A stretch of DNA of 64,000 nucleotides, taken from positions 186,392 to 250,391 of the forward strand of contig NZ_OZ060376.1 of the NCBI RefSeq assembly GCF_964059025.1, written 5' to 3'. Numbering within the stretch: the stretch's first letter is position 1; each line of letters opens with the position of its first letter. Source of the DNA: Buchnera aphidicola (Myzocallis carpini) (lineage in GTDB: Bacteria; Pseudomonadota; Gammaproteobacteria; Enterobacterales; Enterobacteriaceae). The position numbers and the translations under genes were made by a program. This document shows, one piece after another, positions 21,338 to 32,084 of this stretch. A model generated the notes under the pieces. It was not told where the DNA came from and searched no databases. It saw only the letters and a program-made list of their open reading frames with translations.

Positions 21338-22714
21338 ATGAATGATTTTTCTTTATTAGCGATTTCTCCAATAGATGGTAGGTATTATAAAAATACTAGA
21401 AGATTAAAAAAAATATTTAGTGAGTATGCATTTTTTAAATTTCGTGTGAAAATAGAAATTAAATGGTTACAAAAATTATCTTCTATATCAGAAGTACTTG
21501 AATTACCTGCACTAACTACAAAAAATGTTCAAATATTAAATAATATTATTGATAATTTTAATTTTAATGATGCTAAAGAAATTAAAAATATTGAAAAAAT
21601 TACTAATCATGATATAAAATCAATTGAATATTTTTTAAAAAAAAAAATATCTGAAAAAATTATTGATTATAAAAATATAATTAATTTTATTCATTTTTCT
21701 TGTACTTCAGAAGATATTAATAATTTAGCTTATGCATATATGATGAAAATAAGTAAAATTGATATATTATTACCGTATTGGAGTAAAATACTTATTACTC
21801 TTAAGAGTATGGCAAAAGATTTTAAAAACATTAGTATGTTATCCAGAACACATGGACAGCCAGCAACGCCTTCTACTTTGGGTAAAGAAATAATAAATTT
21901 TTATTACCGTTTATATAGACAATTTAAACAATTAAAAAAAATTAATATTTTAGGAAAATTTAATGGTGCAACAGGTAATTACAATGCACATATTATTGCT
22001 TACCCATTAATTAATTGGAAAAAAGTTAGTGAAGAATTTGTAACTTCTTTAGGATTTCATTGGAATCCATATACAACACAAATAGAACCACATGATTATA
22101 TATCTGAAATATTTAGTTGTATATGTAGATTTAATACAATTTTAATTAATTTAAATCAAGATTTTTGGGGATATATTTCTTTAAATTATTTTATTCAAAA
22201 AAATAGAAAAAATGAAGTAGGTTCGTCTACTATGCCACATAAAATTAATCCAATTGATTTTGAAAAATCGGAAGGTAATTTAGGATTATCTAATGCTATT
22301 ATGAATCATATGATTTCAAAATTACCGATTTCTCGTTGGCAAAGAGATTTAAGTGATTCTACAGTATTAAGAAATATTGGTATTGCAATTGGATATTCAA
22401 TGATATCATATGATGCTATACTATCAGGATTACAAAATATTCAAGTAAATAATATAAAAATTAAAGAAGATTTATATAATCAATGGCAATTGTTATCTGA
22501 ACCTATTCAAACTGTTATGCGACGTTTTGGAATTTCTGATTCATATGAACAATTAAAAAAATTAACTAGGGGTAATAATATTAATTTTCAAGATATACAT
22601 AAATACATTGATAATTTAACTATTCCTAAAAAAGAAAAAAAAATTTTAAAACAAATAACACCAATGAATTATATTGGAGATGCTATTAATATAGTTCAAA
22701 ACATTTGTAACTAA
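21338..22714 (+). CDS. purB: Adenylosuccinate lyase
   Basis: Lyase that makes AMP from adenylosuccinate (and AICAR from SAICAR). It has 458 residues against 456 in E. coli. Signature GSSTMPHKINPIDFE is intact, with SRTHGQPATPST and the N-terminal SPIDGRY. In this genome it may mainly serve IMP-to-AMP conversion or the AICAR branch linked to histidine synthesis, which I cannot decide here. Confidence 0.96.
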   Translation: MNDFSLLAISPIDGRYYKNTRRLKKIFSEYAFFKFRVKIEIKWLQKLSSISEVLELPALTTKNVQILNNIIDNFNFNDAKEIKNIEKITNHDIKSIEYFLKKKISEKIIDYKNIINFIHFSCTSEDINNLAYAYMMKISKIDILLPYWSKILITLKSMAKDFKNISMLSRTHGQPATPSTLGKEIINFYYRLYRQFKQLKKINILGKFNGATGNYNAHIIAYPLINWKKVSEEFVTSLGFHWNPYTTQIEPHDYISEIFSCICRFNTILINLNQDFWGYISLNYFIQKNRKNEVGSSTMPHKINPIDFEKSEGNLGLSNAIMNHMISKLPISRWQRDLSDSTVLRNIGIAIGYSMISYDAILSGLQNIQVNNIKIKEDLYNQWQLLSEPIQTVMRRFGISDSYEQLKKLTRGNNINFQDIHKYIDNLTIPKKEKKILKQITPMNYIGDAINIVQNICN

Positions 22715-22764
22715 TATATTTGATTTTTGAAAGTATTATCAATATTATAATATTTAGGGCGAAA

Positions 22765-23547
22765 ATGGGATTTTTAAAAAATAAAAAAATTTTAATTACT
22801 GGTATGTTAAATGAATGGTCTATTTCATATGGTATCGCTCAAGCTCTATATGAACAGAATGCATCATTAGCATTTACCTGTATCAATCCGAAAAACAAAA
22901 AAAAAATTCAAAAAATTGCTAAAAAATTTAATTCTAACATTGTTATTACTTGTGATTTATTTAAAACAACTGGTATACAAAAATTATTTTTGAATTTATT
23001 TAAGTATTGGGATTTTTTTGATGGTTTTGTACATTCTATTGCATATACTCCAAAAAAACAATTTTCAAAAAACTATCTTTCTACAATAAATATCAAAGAT
23101 TTTGAAAAAACTAATAATATTACTTCTTATAGTTTGATTGCTATGATTCAATCATGTCAAAAAAAATTAAATCAAGGTTCTTCTATTGTTACGTTAACAT
23201 ATTTAGGTTCACAACAAGTGATTCCATATTATAATATTATGGGGTCTGCAAAAGCTTCATTAGAATCTAATGTTCGATATATTGCTAATGTTCTTGGTCC
23301 AAGACAGTGTAGAATTAATGCAATTTCGGCAGGTCCAATTAAAACTGTCTCTTCTTATTGTATCCCTAATTTTCGAAAAATATTATCTTTTTCTAAAAAA
23401 TTTTCACCAATAAAAAGACTAGTAACAACAAGAGAAATAGGAAATACAGCTGCATTTTTATTTTCTAATCTTTCTAGCGGTATTACAGGACAAATAATTT
23501 ATGTTGATGGGGGTTTGAATATATCTTCTATGAACCATTTATTTTAA
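22765..23547 (+). CDS. fabI: Enoyl-ACP reductase (NADH) FabI
   Basis: Last step of each fatty-acid elongation cycle. I start at the ATG at 22765, where MGFLKNKKILITG aligns with E. coli MGFLSGKRILVTG (260 residues, E. coli 262). The active-site residues Tyr146, Tyr156 and Lys163 are kept at the same numbers. Gly93, part of the cofactor/inhibitor pocket in E. coli, is Ala (HSIAYTP). It lies 50 bases after purB. Confidence 0.95.
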   Translation: MGFLKNKKILITGMLNEWSISYGIAQALYEQNASLAFTCINPKNKKKIQKIAKKFNSNIVITCDLFKTTGIQKLFLNLFKYWDFFDGFVHSIAYTPKKQFSKNYLSTINIKDFEKTNNITSYSLIAMIQSCQKKLNQGSSIVTLTYLGSQQVIPYYNIMGSAKASLESNVRYIANVLGPRQCRINAISAGPIKTVSSYCIPNFRKILSFSKKFSPIKRLVTTREIGNTAAFLFSNLSSGITGQIIYVDGGLNISSMNHLF

Positions 23548-23611
23548 TTATTTTATGTATTATATTTTTATATTTATTATATTTGATTACTAATATTTTG
23601 AGTTTATAACC

Positions 23612-25543
23612 ATGTTACAATATAAAAAAAAATTGTTAGAATTAAAGAATAAATTTCATGTTCATACAGTACATGTAATAGGATTAGTAAAAAAATACGA
23701 TAAAAGGTATGGTTTTTTGAAAATAACATCCAAAATAAATTATGTAATTTCAAAAAAATATATTAAACAAGTGATGCATGGTGATCGTATTACCGCAATA
23801 ATATATACACAAAAAAATCAAGAATTTGTTAAACCACATCAATTAATTAAACCATTTTTAAATATTTTTATAGGGAAAATTAATAAAAAAAATGATGTTA
23901 TTTTTATTAAACCCGATTATCCTTTTCTACAGGAATGTTTAGTATATTTTGATAATTATAGTGATGGTATGCATGTTCAAGATGGTGATTGGTTTATTGC
24001 AAAATTATTTAAACATAAATTACGAGACCATGAATCTTTTAAAGCAAAATTAATAAAATTCGTTACTTCTGCATACGATAAGTTAATTCCTTGGAAAATA
24101 ACATTATCACATTATCATTTGGAGTATCATTTTCCAAAAATTAATAGTTGTGATACAACTTTTAATTTTAATATTTCTAGAAAAGATTTAACACATTTAT
24201 CATTTATTACCATTGATAATGAAAATACACAAGATATAGATGATGCAATATTCCTTGAAAAACATGGTAGTATGATTAATTTAATTATAGCCATTTCTGA
24301 TCCTACTGCATATATTACTGAAGGAAGTAATCTAGATATTTTGGCATCTAAGAGACTATTTACAAATTATTTACCTGGTATCAATCTTCCAATGTTACCA
24401 AAAGAATTATCAGAAGATGTATTTTCTTTACATGCGAATTTTAAAAAACCAGTTTTAGCGTGTGAAGTACAAATTAATGAACAAGGTAATATTTCTAAAA
24501 GTAATTTTTTTTTAGCTTGGATTTGTTCACATGCTCAATTAACATATAATAATGTTACTAATTGGGTTACAAAAAATGGTGTTTGGAATCCAAATAACAA
24601 AAAAATTACTAATCAAATTAATTTGTTATATGAGTTATGTCAAAAAAGAATTTCTTGGAGAAAAAAAAATTCCCTAATTTTTCAAGATAAACTAGAATAT
24701 CAATTTCATTTTACATATGATTACGAAATTATTAATATTACTACTATGCATAGAAATATTGCACAAAAAATGATTGAAGAAACAATGATTATTGCCAATA
24801 TTTGTGCAGCAAAATTTTTATCTATGCATTTAGGTTTTGGTATTTATAATGCCCATTTAGGATTTAATCATATATATATTAACAGGATATCTTATATACT
24901 CAAAGATAATAATATTGATATTGATATTTCTAAAATTCATACTTTCCATGGATTCTGTAAAATTCGTAGTTTTTTAAATAATATTTCTAATGATTATATA
25001 AATAATCGTATTATAAAATATCAATCTACTGCGTTTATGAGTTTAATACCTCAACCTCATTTTGCATTAGGTTTAACAGAATATTTAACATGGACTTCTC
25101 CAATTAGAAAATATAGTGATATGGTGAATCATAGATTATTAAAAAGTATTATTTTGCAGTCTCCATCTAAAAAACCTAATAGTACGATTTTAAAAAATAT
25201 TATGAAGTGTAAAAAAAAATATCATATAATAAAAAAAAATATAGAAAACTGGTTGTATATACAATTTTTTCAAAAAACCAATATTTTACATAAAAATTTT
25301 GAAGCAGAAATTTTCAATTTAACACCATATGGTATGCAAGCATTATTATTAATTAATGGGGCAACGATATTTATTCCTATTTATCATGTAAATTATGATC
25401 AAAAAAAAATACTTTGTGATCAAGATTATGGTATTTATTATTTTAAAGGGAAAATAATATATCAAGTTTCTGATAAAATTTTAGTTACTATTATTGCTAT
25501 TAAAATAGAATCTCGAAAGATATTTGCTAAAGTGTTTTCATAA
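23612..25543 (+). CDS. rnb: Exoribonuclease II
   Basis: 3'-5' exonuclease that degrades single-stranded RNA. It has 643 residues against 644 in E. coli. N-terminal cold-shock domains (HGDRITAII) precede the RNB domain with the metal-binding NTQDIDDAI block near residue 205, and TSPIRKYSDMVNHRLL follows. A C-terminal S1 domain ends RKIFAKVFS. The protein is collinear with E. coli RNase II and looks intact. Confidence 0.96.
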   Translation: MLQYKKKLLELKNKFHVHTVHVIGLVKKYDKRYGFLKITSKINYVISKKYIKQVMHGDRITAIIYTQKNQEFVKPHQLIKPFLNIFIGKINKKNDVIFIKPDYPFLQECLVYFDNYSDGMHVQDGDWFIAKLFKHKLRDHESFKAKLIKFVTSAYDKLIPWKITLSHYHLEYHFPKINSCDTTFNFNISRKDLTHLSFITIDNENTQDIDDAIFLEKHGSMINLIIAISDPTAYITEGSNLDILASKRLFTNYLPGINLPMLPKELSEDVFSLHANFKKPVLACEVQINEQGNISKSNFFLAWICSHAQLTYNNVTNWVTKNGVWNPNNKKITNQINLLYELCQKRISWRKKNSLIFQDKLEYQFHFTYDYEIINITTMHRNIAQKMIEETMIIANICAAKFLSMHLGFGIYNAHLGFNHIYINRISYILKDNNIDIDISKIHTFHGFCKIRSFLNNISNDYINNRIIKYQSTAFMSLIPQPHFALGLTEYLTWTSPIRKYSDMVNHRLLKSIILQSPSKKPNSTILKNIMKCKKKYHIIKKNIENWLYIQFFQKTNILHKNFEAEIFNLTPYGMQALLLINGATIFIPIYHVNYDQKKILCDQDYGIYYFKGKIIYQVSDKILVTIIAIKIESRKIFAKVFS

Positions 25544-25691
25544 ATTAATATAATTATTATATGATATTTTCAATATAATATTTTTAATATATTCATTATA
25601 ATTCTTAAAATATATTTATATAATGTTCGATTTTTTCATTTACTAATATTTTATAGTATCTTTTTTATACTTATAATCTTTAGGAGATCAT

Positions 25692-26339
25692 TTGCATTAT
25701 TTCAATGTAGATTTTTCAATTTATATTAATTATTTTGCAGGTTTATTTGCTTTAATTAATCCAATTGGAATGATACCTATTTTTTTAGGATTAACTGGAT
25801 TTCAATCTGTTAAAAAAAGAAGTATTATCAATACTATAGCTAATATTTCTGCAGCTATAATTTTAATTGTTACATTATTTATTGGAAGTATTATTTTAAA
25901 GTTTTTTGGAATATCGATAGAATCGTTTCGTATAGCAGGTGGATTATTAATTGTAAGTATTGCAATTTCTATGATTAATGGTACACTAATGAATAGTATT
26001 TTATATAAAAAAAATAAAAATCAATCTGTGTATTACAAAGAAAATATAAGTATTATACCATTAGCTATGCCATTAATTGCAGGACCTGGAGCTATTAGCT
26101 CAACTATTATATGGAGTACACATAATAATCATTTAAACAATAAAATCTATTGTAGTATAATAATATTACTGTTTTCTTTTTTTTGTTGGGTATTATTTCA
26201 AATGGCTCCATGGTTTATTAAAATACTCGGTGCTACAGGAATTAATATTTTAACAAAAATTATGGGTCTTATTTTAATGTCTTTAGGGATTGAATTTATT
26301 ATTGAAAGTATTAAAATTCTTTTTATTAAAATTTTATAA
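25692..26339 (+). CDS. ychE: MarC-family inner-membrane protein YchE
   Basis: Membrane protein of unknown function in the MarC/YchE family; 215 residues, the same as E. coli YchE. Matching blocks are [42 protein letters not shown] and [13 protein letters not shown]. About six hydrophobic segments are visible. The start is a TTG at 25692, set by a strong AGGAG five bases upstream and by the matching E. coli length. Retention in reduced genomes hints at a transport role, but none is proven. Confidence 0.9.
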   Translation: MHYFNVDFSIYINYFAGLFALINPIGMIPIFLGLTGFQSVKKRSIINTIANISAAIILIVTLFIGSIILKFFGISIESFRIAGGLLIVSIAISMINGTLMNSILYKKNKNQSVYYKENISIIPLAMPLIAGPGAISSTIIWSTHNNHLNNKIYCSIIILLFSFFCWVLFQMAPWFIKILGATGINILTKIMGLILMSLGIEFIIESIKILFIKIL

Positions 26340-26406
26340 TATTAATATTTTATATTTAATCTATATGTATATATAATATATTTAATATTTTATTGAAAAT
26401 TATCAC

Positions 26407-27048
26407 ATGATTTTTAAAAAAAATACTATTATTATTCGTAATTTAGGAATAACGTATTGGAAAAATATTTTTGATTCTATGAATGTTTTTACTGATATTC
26501 GTAATAATAATACCTTAGATGAAATTTGGTTTGTTGAACATTATCCTATTTTTACTCAAGGGCAAATAGAATATAACAAGAAAGAACAGTATATTAAAAA
26601 AATACCTGTTGTGCATTCTAATAGAGGTGGTAAAATTACATATCATGCCCCTGGACAACAAATTGTTTATTTTTTATTAGACTTAAAAAGATTAAAAATA
26701 AATATTAAAACATTACTATTTTTAATGGAAACAGTAATATTAGAAACATTATATAAATTTTCTATTTATGCAAATAATAAAAAAAAAAATCCTGGAATAT
26801 ATGTTAAGAATAAAAAAATTTGTTCTATCGCCTTAAGAATTAAAAGAGGGTGTTGTTTACATGGTTTTGCATTGAATATAAGTATTAACTTAAAGCCTTT
26901 TACATATATTCACCCATGTGGTGATAGTAATATTATTATGACAAAAATGGATATTTATAATAAAAATGCTACTATATGTACAGTTTATAAAGTTTTAATT
27001 GAACAAATAGAATTATTTTTTAATTGTCATTGTATTGTTATCAGTTGA
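26407..27048 (+). CDS. lipB: Octanoyltransferase LipB
   Basis: Moves octanoate from ACP to lipoyl domains, the first step of lipoate synthesis. It has 213 residues, the same as E. coli. The motif RGGKITYHAPGQQIVYF, the lysine in KKICSIALRI (Lys137) and Cys171 in HPCG are kept. It precedes lipA. One target, SucB with its lipoyl lysine, is encoded in this window. Confidence 0.96.
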   Translation: MIFKKNTIIIRNLGITYWKNIFDSMNVFTDIRNNNTLDEIWFVEHYPIFTQGQIEYNKKEQYIKKIPVVHSNRGGKITYHAPGQQIVYFLLDLKRLKINIKTLLFLMETVILETLYKFSIYANNKKKNPGIYVKNKKICSIALRIKRGCCLHGFALNISINLKPFTYIHPCGDSNIIMTKMDIYNKNATICTVYKVLIEQIELFFNCHCIVIS

Positions 27049-27120
27049 TCTAATGTGCAAAATATTATAATATAATATGTATTTTTATATTTGATATTAT
27101 ATGATTGTTTTGAAAATATT

Positions 27121-28053
27121 ATGGAAAACAATATGTATGATAATGATGATCAAGTAATTACTCCTGGTATTATAAAAAAATATCAATATAACAATAATAA
27201 TGTTTTATCCAAGCCTAATTGGATTAAAATTAAATTACCGTTATTTTCAGAGAATATTAATAGATTAAAAAAAATCCTAAAAGATAATAATTTACATACA
27301 GTTTGTCAAGAAGCAATGTGTCCTAATTTATCAGAATGTTTTAATAATAAAACTGCAACATTTATGATTTTAGGAAATATTTGTACAAGACGTTGTCCTT
27401 TTTGTGCTGTTGATAAAGGTAGACCTAATGTTGTGAATAAAGAAGAACCCAAAAAACTATCAGAAGTAGTACTAAAAATGGGTATTAAATATGTTGTTAT
27501 TACCTCTGTTAATAGAGATGATTTAAAAGATGGTGGAGCAAAACAATTTAGTAAATGTATTAAATATTTACGAATGCAAAAATATTTAAAAGTTGAAATT
27601 TTAGTACCTGATTTTCGTAAAAAAATGAAAATAGCAATTAATATTATATCAAAATATCCTCCACATGTATTTAATCATAATATAGAAAATGTACCTAGAT
27701 TGTATAAAATTATTAGACCTGGAGCAAATTATATACATTCTTTAAAATTATTAAATTTTTTTAAAAAAAAAAACCCTAATGTTCCTACAAAATCTGGTTT
27801 AATGTTAGGTTTAGGAGAAAAAAATGCAGAAATTATAAAAGTATTAAAAGATTTAAGAGATAATGGCGTCAGTATGTTAACATTAGGGCAATATTTACAA
27901 CCAAGTGATAAACATCTTCCAGTAAAAAAATACATTAGCCCCATTGAATTTCAATATTTTGAACGTGAAGCATTTTCTATGGGCTTTTCGAATGTTTTTT
28001 GTGGACCTTTAGTAAGATCTTCTTATCATGCTCATCTTCAGTTGAAAGAATAA
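27121..28053 (+). CDS. lipA: Lipoyl synthase LipA
   Basis: Radical-SAM enzyme that inserts two sulfurs into octanoyl groups. The auxiliary cluster cysteines are Cys62, Cys67 and Cys73 (CQEAMCPNLSEC). The SAM cluster is Cys88-x3-Cys92-x2-Cys95 (CTRRCPFC), and the C-terminal RSSYHA serine motif is present. I prefer the ATG at 27121 (310 residues). An in-frame TTG at 27091 would give 320, close to the E. coli 321, and cannot be excluded, since neither has a clear ribosome site. It needs a flavodoxin-type donor (fldA is in this window). Confidence 0.95.
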   Translation: MENNMYDNDDQVITPGIIKKYQYNNNNVLSKPNWIKIKLPLFSENINRLKKILKDNNLHTVCQEAMCPNLSECFNNKTATFMILGNICTRRCPFCAVDKGRPNVVNKEEPKKLSEVVLKMGIKYVVITSVNRDDLKDGGAKQFSKCIKYLRMQKYLKVEILVPDFRKKMKIAINIISKYPPHVFNHNIENVPRLYKIIRPGANYIHSLKLLNFFKKKNPNVPTKSGLMLGLGEKNAEIIKVLKDLRDNGVSMLTLGQYLQPSDKHLPVKKYISPIEFQYFEREAFSMGFSNVFCGPLVRSSYHAHLQLKE

Positions 28054-28394
28054 GTATTTCATGAATATTATATTTTTTTAATTTTATATAAAAATTCTAT
28101 TGTGTGTTTATAATATTTCTATAAAGTCGTACAATTTTTTTTCAAAAAAAGAAATCTGCTGTGTAAAAATGTTAATAAAATAATAATATATATTATATAA
28201 TAACATATTGAAAAATCATATAGTATATGATAATTATTAATTATCATTAATCATATTAGTTTATTTTATGATGATGATAGTATAAAATTTTTACAATATT
28301 GAAATCATATTTTGAATATCATTTATATGGTTTATAATGTATTTCATTTTTTTCAAAGTAATTTAATGTAAAATTAATATTGATTAGAGTAAAT
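28054..28394. other. lipA / ribA intergenic region
   Basis: 341 A/T-rich bases with no recognisable gene or RNA. The one structured spot I see is a perfect 9-bp A/T-rich stem (28227-28235 with 28239-28247). I do not recognise an FMN riboswitch before ribA. Confidence 0.5.
28227..28247 (+). terminator. Possible hairpin between lipA and ribA
   Basis: ATGATAATT and AATTATCAT form a perfect 9-bp stem with a three-base loop. No clean T-run follows directly, and it lies about 175 bases after the lipA stop, so its role as a terminator is weak. Confidence 0.3.
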
Positions 28395-28988
28395 ATGAAA
28401 ATTAAACGTATACAGGATGCAATGTTACCTACTCCCTGGGGAGAATTTATTATTATTGGTTTTGAAGAAACCTTACAAGATAAAAATCATGTTGTTTTAA
28501 CTTACGGGGATATCAATCCTAATATTCCGGTATTGTTAAGAATTCATTCAGAATGTTTAACTGGGGATGCCTTATTTAGTTTAAGATGTGATTGTGGTGA
28601 ACAATTAAAAGTTTCTTTAATGACTATTGCAAAAGAAGGTTGTGGAATTCTTATTTATCATAGGCAGGAAGGAAGGAATATTGGCTTATTAAATAAAATA
28701 AAAGCATATAATTTACAAGATCAGGGATTTGATACTGTAGAAGCAAATCACAAATTGGGATTTTCTGCTGATGAAAGAGATTTTACTGTTTGTTCAGATA
28801 TATTAAAATTAATGAATATTCATAAAGTAAAATTATTAACTAATAATCCATTAAAAATAAACATGTTAAATAGTTTAGGTATTCAAGTAATAGAAAGAAT
28901 AGATTTAATTGTGAAATGTAATCCAAAAAATACAAAATATTTAAGTACGAAAATCAATAAAATGGGTCATTTAATTCCTAATATCTAA
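28395..28988 (+). CDS. ribA: GTP cyclohydrolase II
   Basis: First step of riboflavin synthesis, opening GTP. Zinc ligands Cys54, Cys65 and Cys67 ([18 protein letters not shown]) are intact, as is [15 protein letters not shown] start at the ATG at 28395 (197 residues, E. coli 196) where [16 protein letters not shown] aligns. Its 3' end overlaps the 3' end of yciA on the other strand by 18 bases. Confidence 0.96.
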   Translation: MKIKRIQDAMLPTPWGEFIIIGFEETLQDKNHVVLTYGDINPNIPVLLRIHSECLTGDALFSLRCDCGEQLKVSLMTIAKEGCGILIYHRQEGRNIGLLNKIKAYNLQDQGFDTVEANHKLGFSADERDFTVCSDILKLMNIHKVKLLTNNPLKINMLNSLGIQVIERIDLIVKCNPKNTKYLSTKINKMGHLIPNI

Positions 28989-29381
28989 TTTTTTAAAAAC
29001 AGGTCGTGGTTTTCCATTATTATCAATAGCAACATAAATAAAACATGCAACTGCACTTTTAAAACATGCTCCTAAAGGGGGAGAGGATATTTTTTTAATC
29101 CAAGTTTCTACTTTAATTTTTAAGGATGTGTTTCCAATATATATACAGTTTGCATAGCAGGTTATAAGATCACCAACTAATATTTGTTTTATAAAAAGCA
29201 TATTACATACTTTGAGTGTTACTACTTTTCCTTTAGAAATCTCTTTTGCCAAAATAGCACCTCCAATATCCATTTGTGCCATTAACCATCCACCAAAAAT
29301 ACTTCCATTAACATTAGTATTACATGGCATCGCCAATGTTCTTAATACTATTTTTTTTTTATTATTATATTGTATATTCAT
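28971..29381 (-). CDS. yciA: Acyl-CoA thioesterase YciA
   Basis: Hot-dog fold thioesterase acting on acyl-CoAs. The core [35 protein letters not shown] and WIKK match E. coli YciA (132 residues). The open frame extends to 29453, but I start at the ATG at 29381 (136 residues), just before the conserved KIVLRTLAM. It keeps its E. coli neighbour relation to yciB and lies near trpA. Confidence 0.92.
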   Translation of the reverse strand: MNIQYNNKKKIVLRTLAMPCNTNVNGSIFGGWLMAQMDIGGAILAKEISKGKVVTLKVCNMLFIKQILVGDLITCYANCIYIGNTSLKIKVETWIKKISSPPLGACFKSAVACFIYVAIDNNGKPRPVFKKLDIRN

Positions 29382-29519
29382 ATATTGTATTCTATTGTTA
29401 TATAATTGATGTTTGATATTATCTATTATATATTTATATATAAATTTTTTCACTAATATATAAATAATGATATTAATATTCTATGTTTTTATATATTATA
29501 AAATATATTTTATTATATA

Positions 29520-29879
29520 TTATATATATGTATAAAATGTTAATGCAAGTAATGACATTTTTAGTACAATGTTAAGTATTAAATTATAAAACATGAATAG
29601 TATATTTAATATTATAAAAAAAATCATTATATTTAAAGAAAAGAAAAAGAATTGTAATATCAAATATATTATTACTATAAATAAAAAAGATAATATTATT
29701 TTTAATAAAATTTTGTTGTTTAAAAAATGAATGTTTATTATGTACTTTTTCTTTAAAAAATATATTATCAATGTAATTATTGTTAATAGATAAATTAGGT
29801 TAATACATTTGTTAAAAATATATTTTAAAAACAATGCTATAAATAGCGTTATTATTAATATTTTTAAAAATTTAAACAT
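29520..29879 (-). CDS. yciB: Small membrane protein, probable shrunken YciB/IspZ
   Basis: A very hydrophobic protein of about 119 residues (145 if read from 29957). It has at least four predicted membrane segments and almost no charged residues apart from lysine. The start KFLKILIITLFIALFLKYI is similar to the first helix of E. coli YciB (179 residues), and the end NIVLKMSLLALTF resembles its NFKVFGLTALTL. The basic loop of about 25 residues in the middle of YciB appears deleted. Position between yciA and trpA matches the yciB/yciC site. YciB is an envelope protein linked to septation. The assignment is by position and weak similarity, and the gene may be decaying. Confidence 0.5.
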   Translation of the reverse strand: MFKFLKILIITLFIALFLKYIFNKCINLIYLLTIITLIIYFLKKKYIINIHFLNNKILLKIILSFLFIVIIYLILQFFFFSLNIMIFFIILNILFMFYNLILNIVLKMSLLALTFYTYI

Positions 29880-30007
29880 TTTTTGATATTTTATTATTTT
29901 ATACAATTGCATAATTTTTATAATATTTAATATTATGGTTATAAAAAATATTTTCAATAAAAAATCATATAAAATATATTATACCAAAAAATTTAAAATA
30001 AAAAATA

Positions 30008-30841
30008 TTATATATTAAGAAAATTATGTTTATCTATGATTTTTGTCGCTTTTTTGAATTTTTTTATTAATATTGTTATTTTTTGAAACAAGATATTAAT
30101 ATCATTTTTATGTTTTTCAATTAATTGAATAATCTTTGACCCGCAAATAATTCCACTCGTTCCATATGATAAAGATTTTTGAATTTCTTTGGTACTAGAA
30201 ATACCAAAACCTTGTAAAATAGGAATAGTGTTGTATTTTTTAATTGTTTGAATAATATTTATATTAGGTTTGATAAATTTATTTTTTAAACCAGTTACTC
30301 CTGTTCTAGAAATTAAATAAATATATTCTGTACTTTTTAATGCAATATGTTGAATTAGTTTTTTTTCTGCATTAGGGGGGCAAATAAAGATATAAGATAT
30401 ATTATTTAATTTTGCGTATTTAATAAAAATTTTGGATTCTTCTATAGGAATGTCGGGTATTACGATTGAGTCAATTCCATTTTTTTTACATAATTCAAAG
30501 AAATGTTTTATTCCTTTATTAAAAACAATATTTGCATATACTAAGATTCCAATAGGTAATTCAGTATATTTTATGCGTATTTCTTGAATAATATTAAAGC
30601 AATTTAATATAGATATTTTATTTTTTAGTACACGTTGACTAGATTTTTGTACTGTAATTCCATCTGCTATTGGATCGGAAAAAGGAAATCCTAATTCTAA
30701 TGCATTTGCTCCAGATGTTATTACGATATCAATAATTTTATAAAATATTTCTATTGAAGGATCTGCAATCATTAAGAATGGCATGAAGCATCCTTCATTA
30801 TTAGTATATAATTTTTTAAACATATTTTGATATCTATTCAT
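30008..30841 (-). CDS. trpA: Tryptophan synthase alpha subunit
   Basis: Cleaves indoleglycerol phosphate to indole, which is passed to TrpB. It has 277 residues (E. coli 268). Catalytic Glu49 ([11 protein letters not shown]) and Asp60 ([10 protein letters not shown]) are kept at E. coli numbering, and the flexible loop SRTGVTG is present. Its ATG overlaps the trpB stop by four bases. It is the last gene of trpDC(F)BA. Confidence 0.97.
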   Translation of the reverse strand: MNRYQNMFKKLYTNNEGCFMPFLMIADPSIEIFYKIIDIVITSGANALELGFPFSDPIADGITVQKSSQRVLKNKISILNCFNIIQEIRIKYTELPIGILVYANIVFNKGIKHFFELCKKNGIDSIVIPDIPIEESKIFIKYAKLNNISYIFICPPNAEKKLIQHIALKSTEYIYLISRTGVTGLKNKFIKPNINIIQTIKKYNTIPILQGFGISSTKEIQKSLSYGTSGIICGSKIIQLIEKHKNDINILFQKITILIKKFKKATKIIDKHNFLNI

Positions 30842-32028
30842 AATACATTTCCTGATAATATATCATGACTGATTGTTGATATGTCTTTGTCACCTCTTCC
30901 TGATAAATTTATTATAATAGTTTGTTTTTTTTGGGGGTTGTGATGCATAATTTTTAATGCATATGCAATGGCATGAGAAGATTCCAAAGCAGGTATAATA
31001 CCTTCATGTTTACATAAAATAGAAAATGCATGAATAGCTTCTTTATCTGTAATAGATTTATAATCTACTCTTCCAATTGAATGCAACCAAGCATGTTCGG
31101 GACCGATAGAAGGAAAATCTAATCCAGCAGAAACAGAATGAGATTTTTTAATTTGTCCATCTTCATTTTGCATTATAAAAGATTTCATTCCAAAATATAT
31201 ACCGATTTTCCCTTTATGGAGAGGAGATCCATGTTTCCCTGTGTGAATACCTAAACCTCCCGGTTCAACTCCAATTAATTTGACATTTTTATCATTAATA
31301 AAGTCATAAAATATACCAATAGCATTAGATCCTCCTCCAACACAAGCAATAATAATATCTGGTAATTTTGATTCTTGTAATAAAATTTGTTTTTTTGTTT
31401 CTATACCTATAATTTTTTGAAACTCTCTTACCATGGTAGGATAAGGATGCGGACCTGCTGCTGTTCCTAACATATAATAACTATTTTCATAATTTTCTGA
31501 CCAGTATCTTAAAATTTCATTGCATGCATCCTTAAGCGTTCCTGATCCGCTAGAAACTGGTACAACTGATGCTCCCATTAATTTCATTCTGAAAACATTA
31601 TCAGATTGTCTTTGGATATCCTTAGTTCCCATATAAATTTTACATTTCAAATTTAACAATGCACAAGCAAATGCAGTTGCTACTCCATGTTGTCCTGCAC
31701 CAGTTTCTGCTATAATTTGTTTTTTTTTCATTTTTTTTGCTAATAATGCCTGTGCTAATACCTGGTTAGTTTTATGAGCTCCTCCATGTAATAAATCTTC
31801 TCTTTTTAAATAAATTTTTGTGTTTGTATTTTTTGTAATATTTTTACATAATGTTAATGGAGTTGGCCGACCTGCATAGTTTTTTAAAAGATTTGATAAT
31901 TTATTTTTAAATTTCTTATTATGTATGGCATCTACGAAATGTTTTTCTAATTGATTTAATGCAGGTACTAATATCTGTGGAACATACATACCACCAAAAT
32001 CCCCAAAATATGGATTTAATAAATTCAT
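30838..32028 (-). CDS. trpB: Tryptophan synthase beta subunit
   Basis: PLP enzyme joining indole and serine to make tryptophan. It has 396 residues against 397 in E. coli. The PLP lysine is Lys86 in [10 protein letters not shown], with the phosphate loop GGGSNAIG and [10 protein letters not shown]. It overlaps trpA and lies 56 bases after trpC. Serine, its substrate, depends on serC in the same window and on the host. Confidence 0.98.
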   Translation of the reverse strand: MNLLNPYFGDFGGMYVPQILVPALNQLEKHFVDAIHNKKFKNKLSNLLKNYAGRPTPLTLCKNITKNTNTKIYLKREDLLHGGAHKTNQVLAQALLAKKMKKKQIIAETGAGQHGVATAFACALLNLKCKIYMGTKDIQRQSDNVFRMKLMGASVVPVSSGSGTLKDACNEILRYWSENYENSYYMLGTAAGPHPYPTMVREFQKIIGIETKKQILLQESKLPDIIIACVGGGSNAIGIFYDFINDKNVKLIGVEPGGLGIHTGKHGSPLHKGKIGIYFGMKSFIMQNEDGQIKKSHSVSAGLDFPSIGPEHAWLHSIGRVDYKSITDKEAIHAFSILCKHEGIIPALESSHAIAYALKIMHHNPQKKQTIIINLSGRGDKDISTISHDILSGNVL

Positions 32029-32084
32029 TATTTTTTTCCTGAAATATTTGATAAATGTAATATTATTTCTTGTAATAATTATTA

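Noticed and set aside
28054-28394. FMN riboswitch ahead of ribA
   Set aside because: No conserved RFN-type motifs could be seen; the only structure is a short A/T-rich hairpin.
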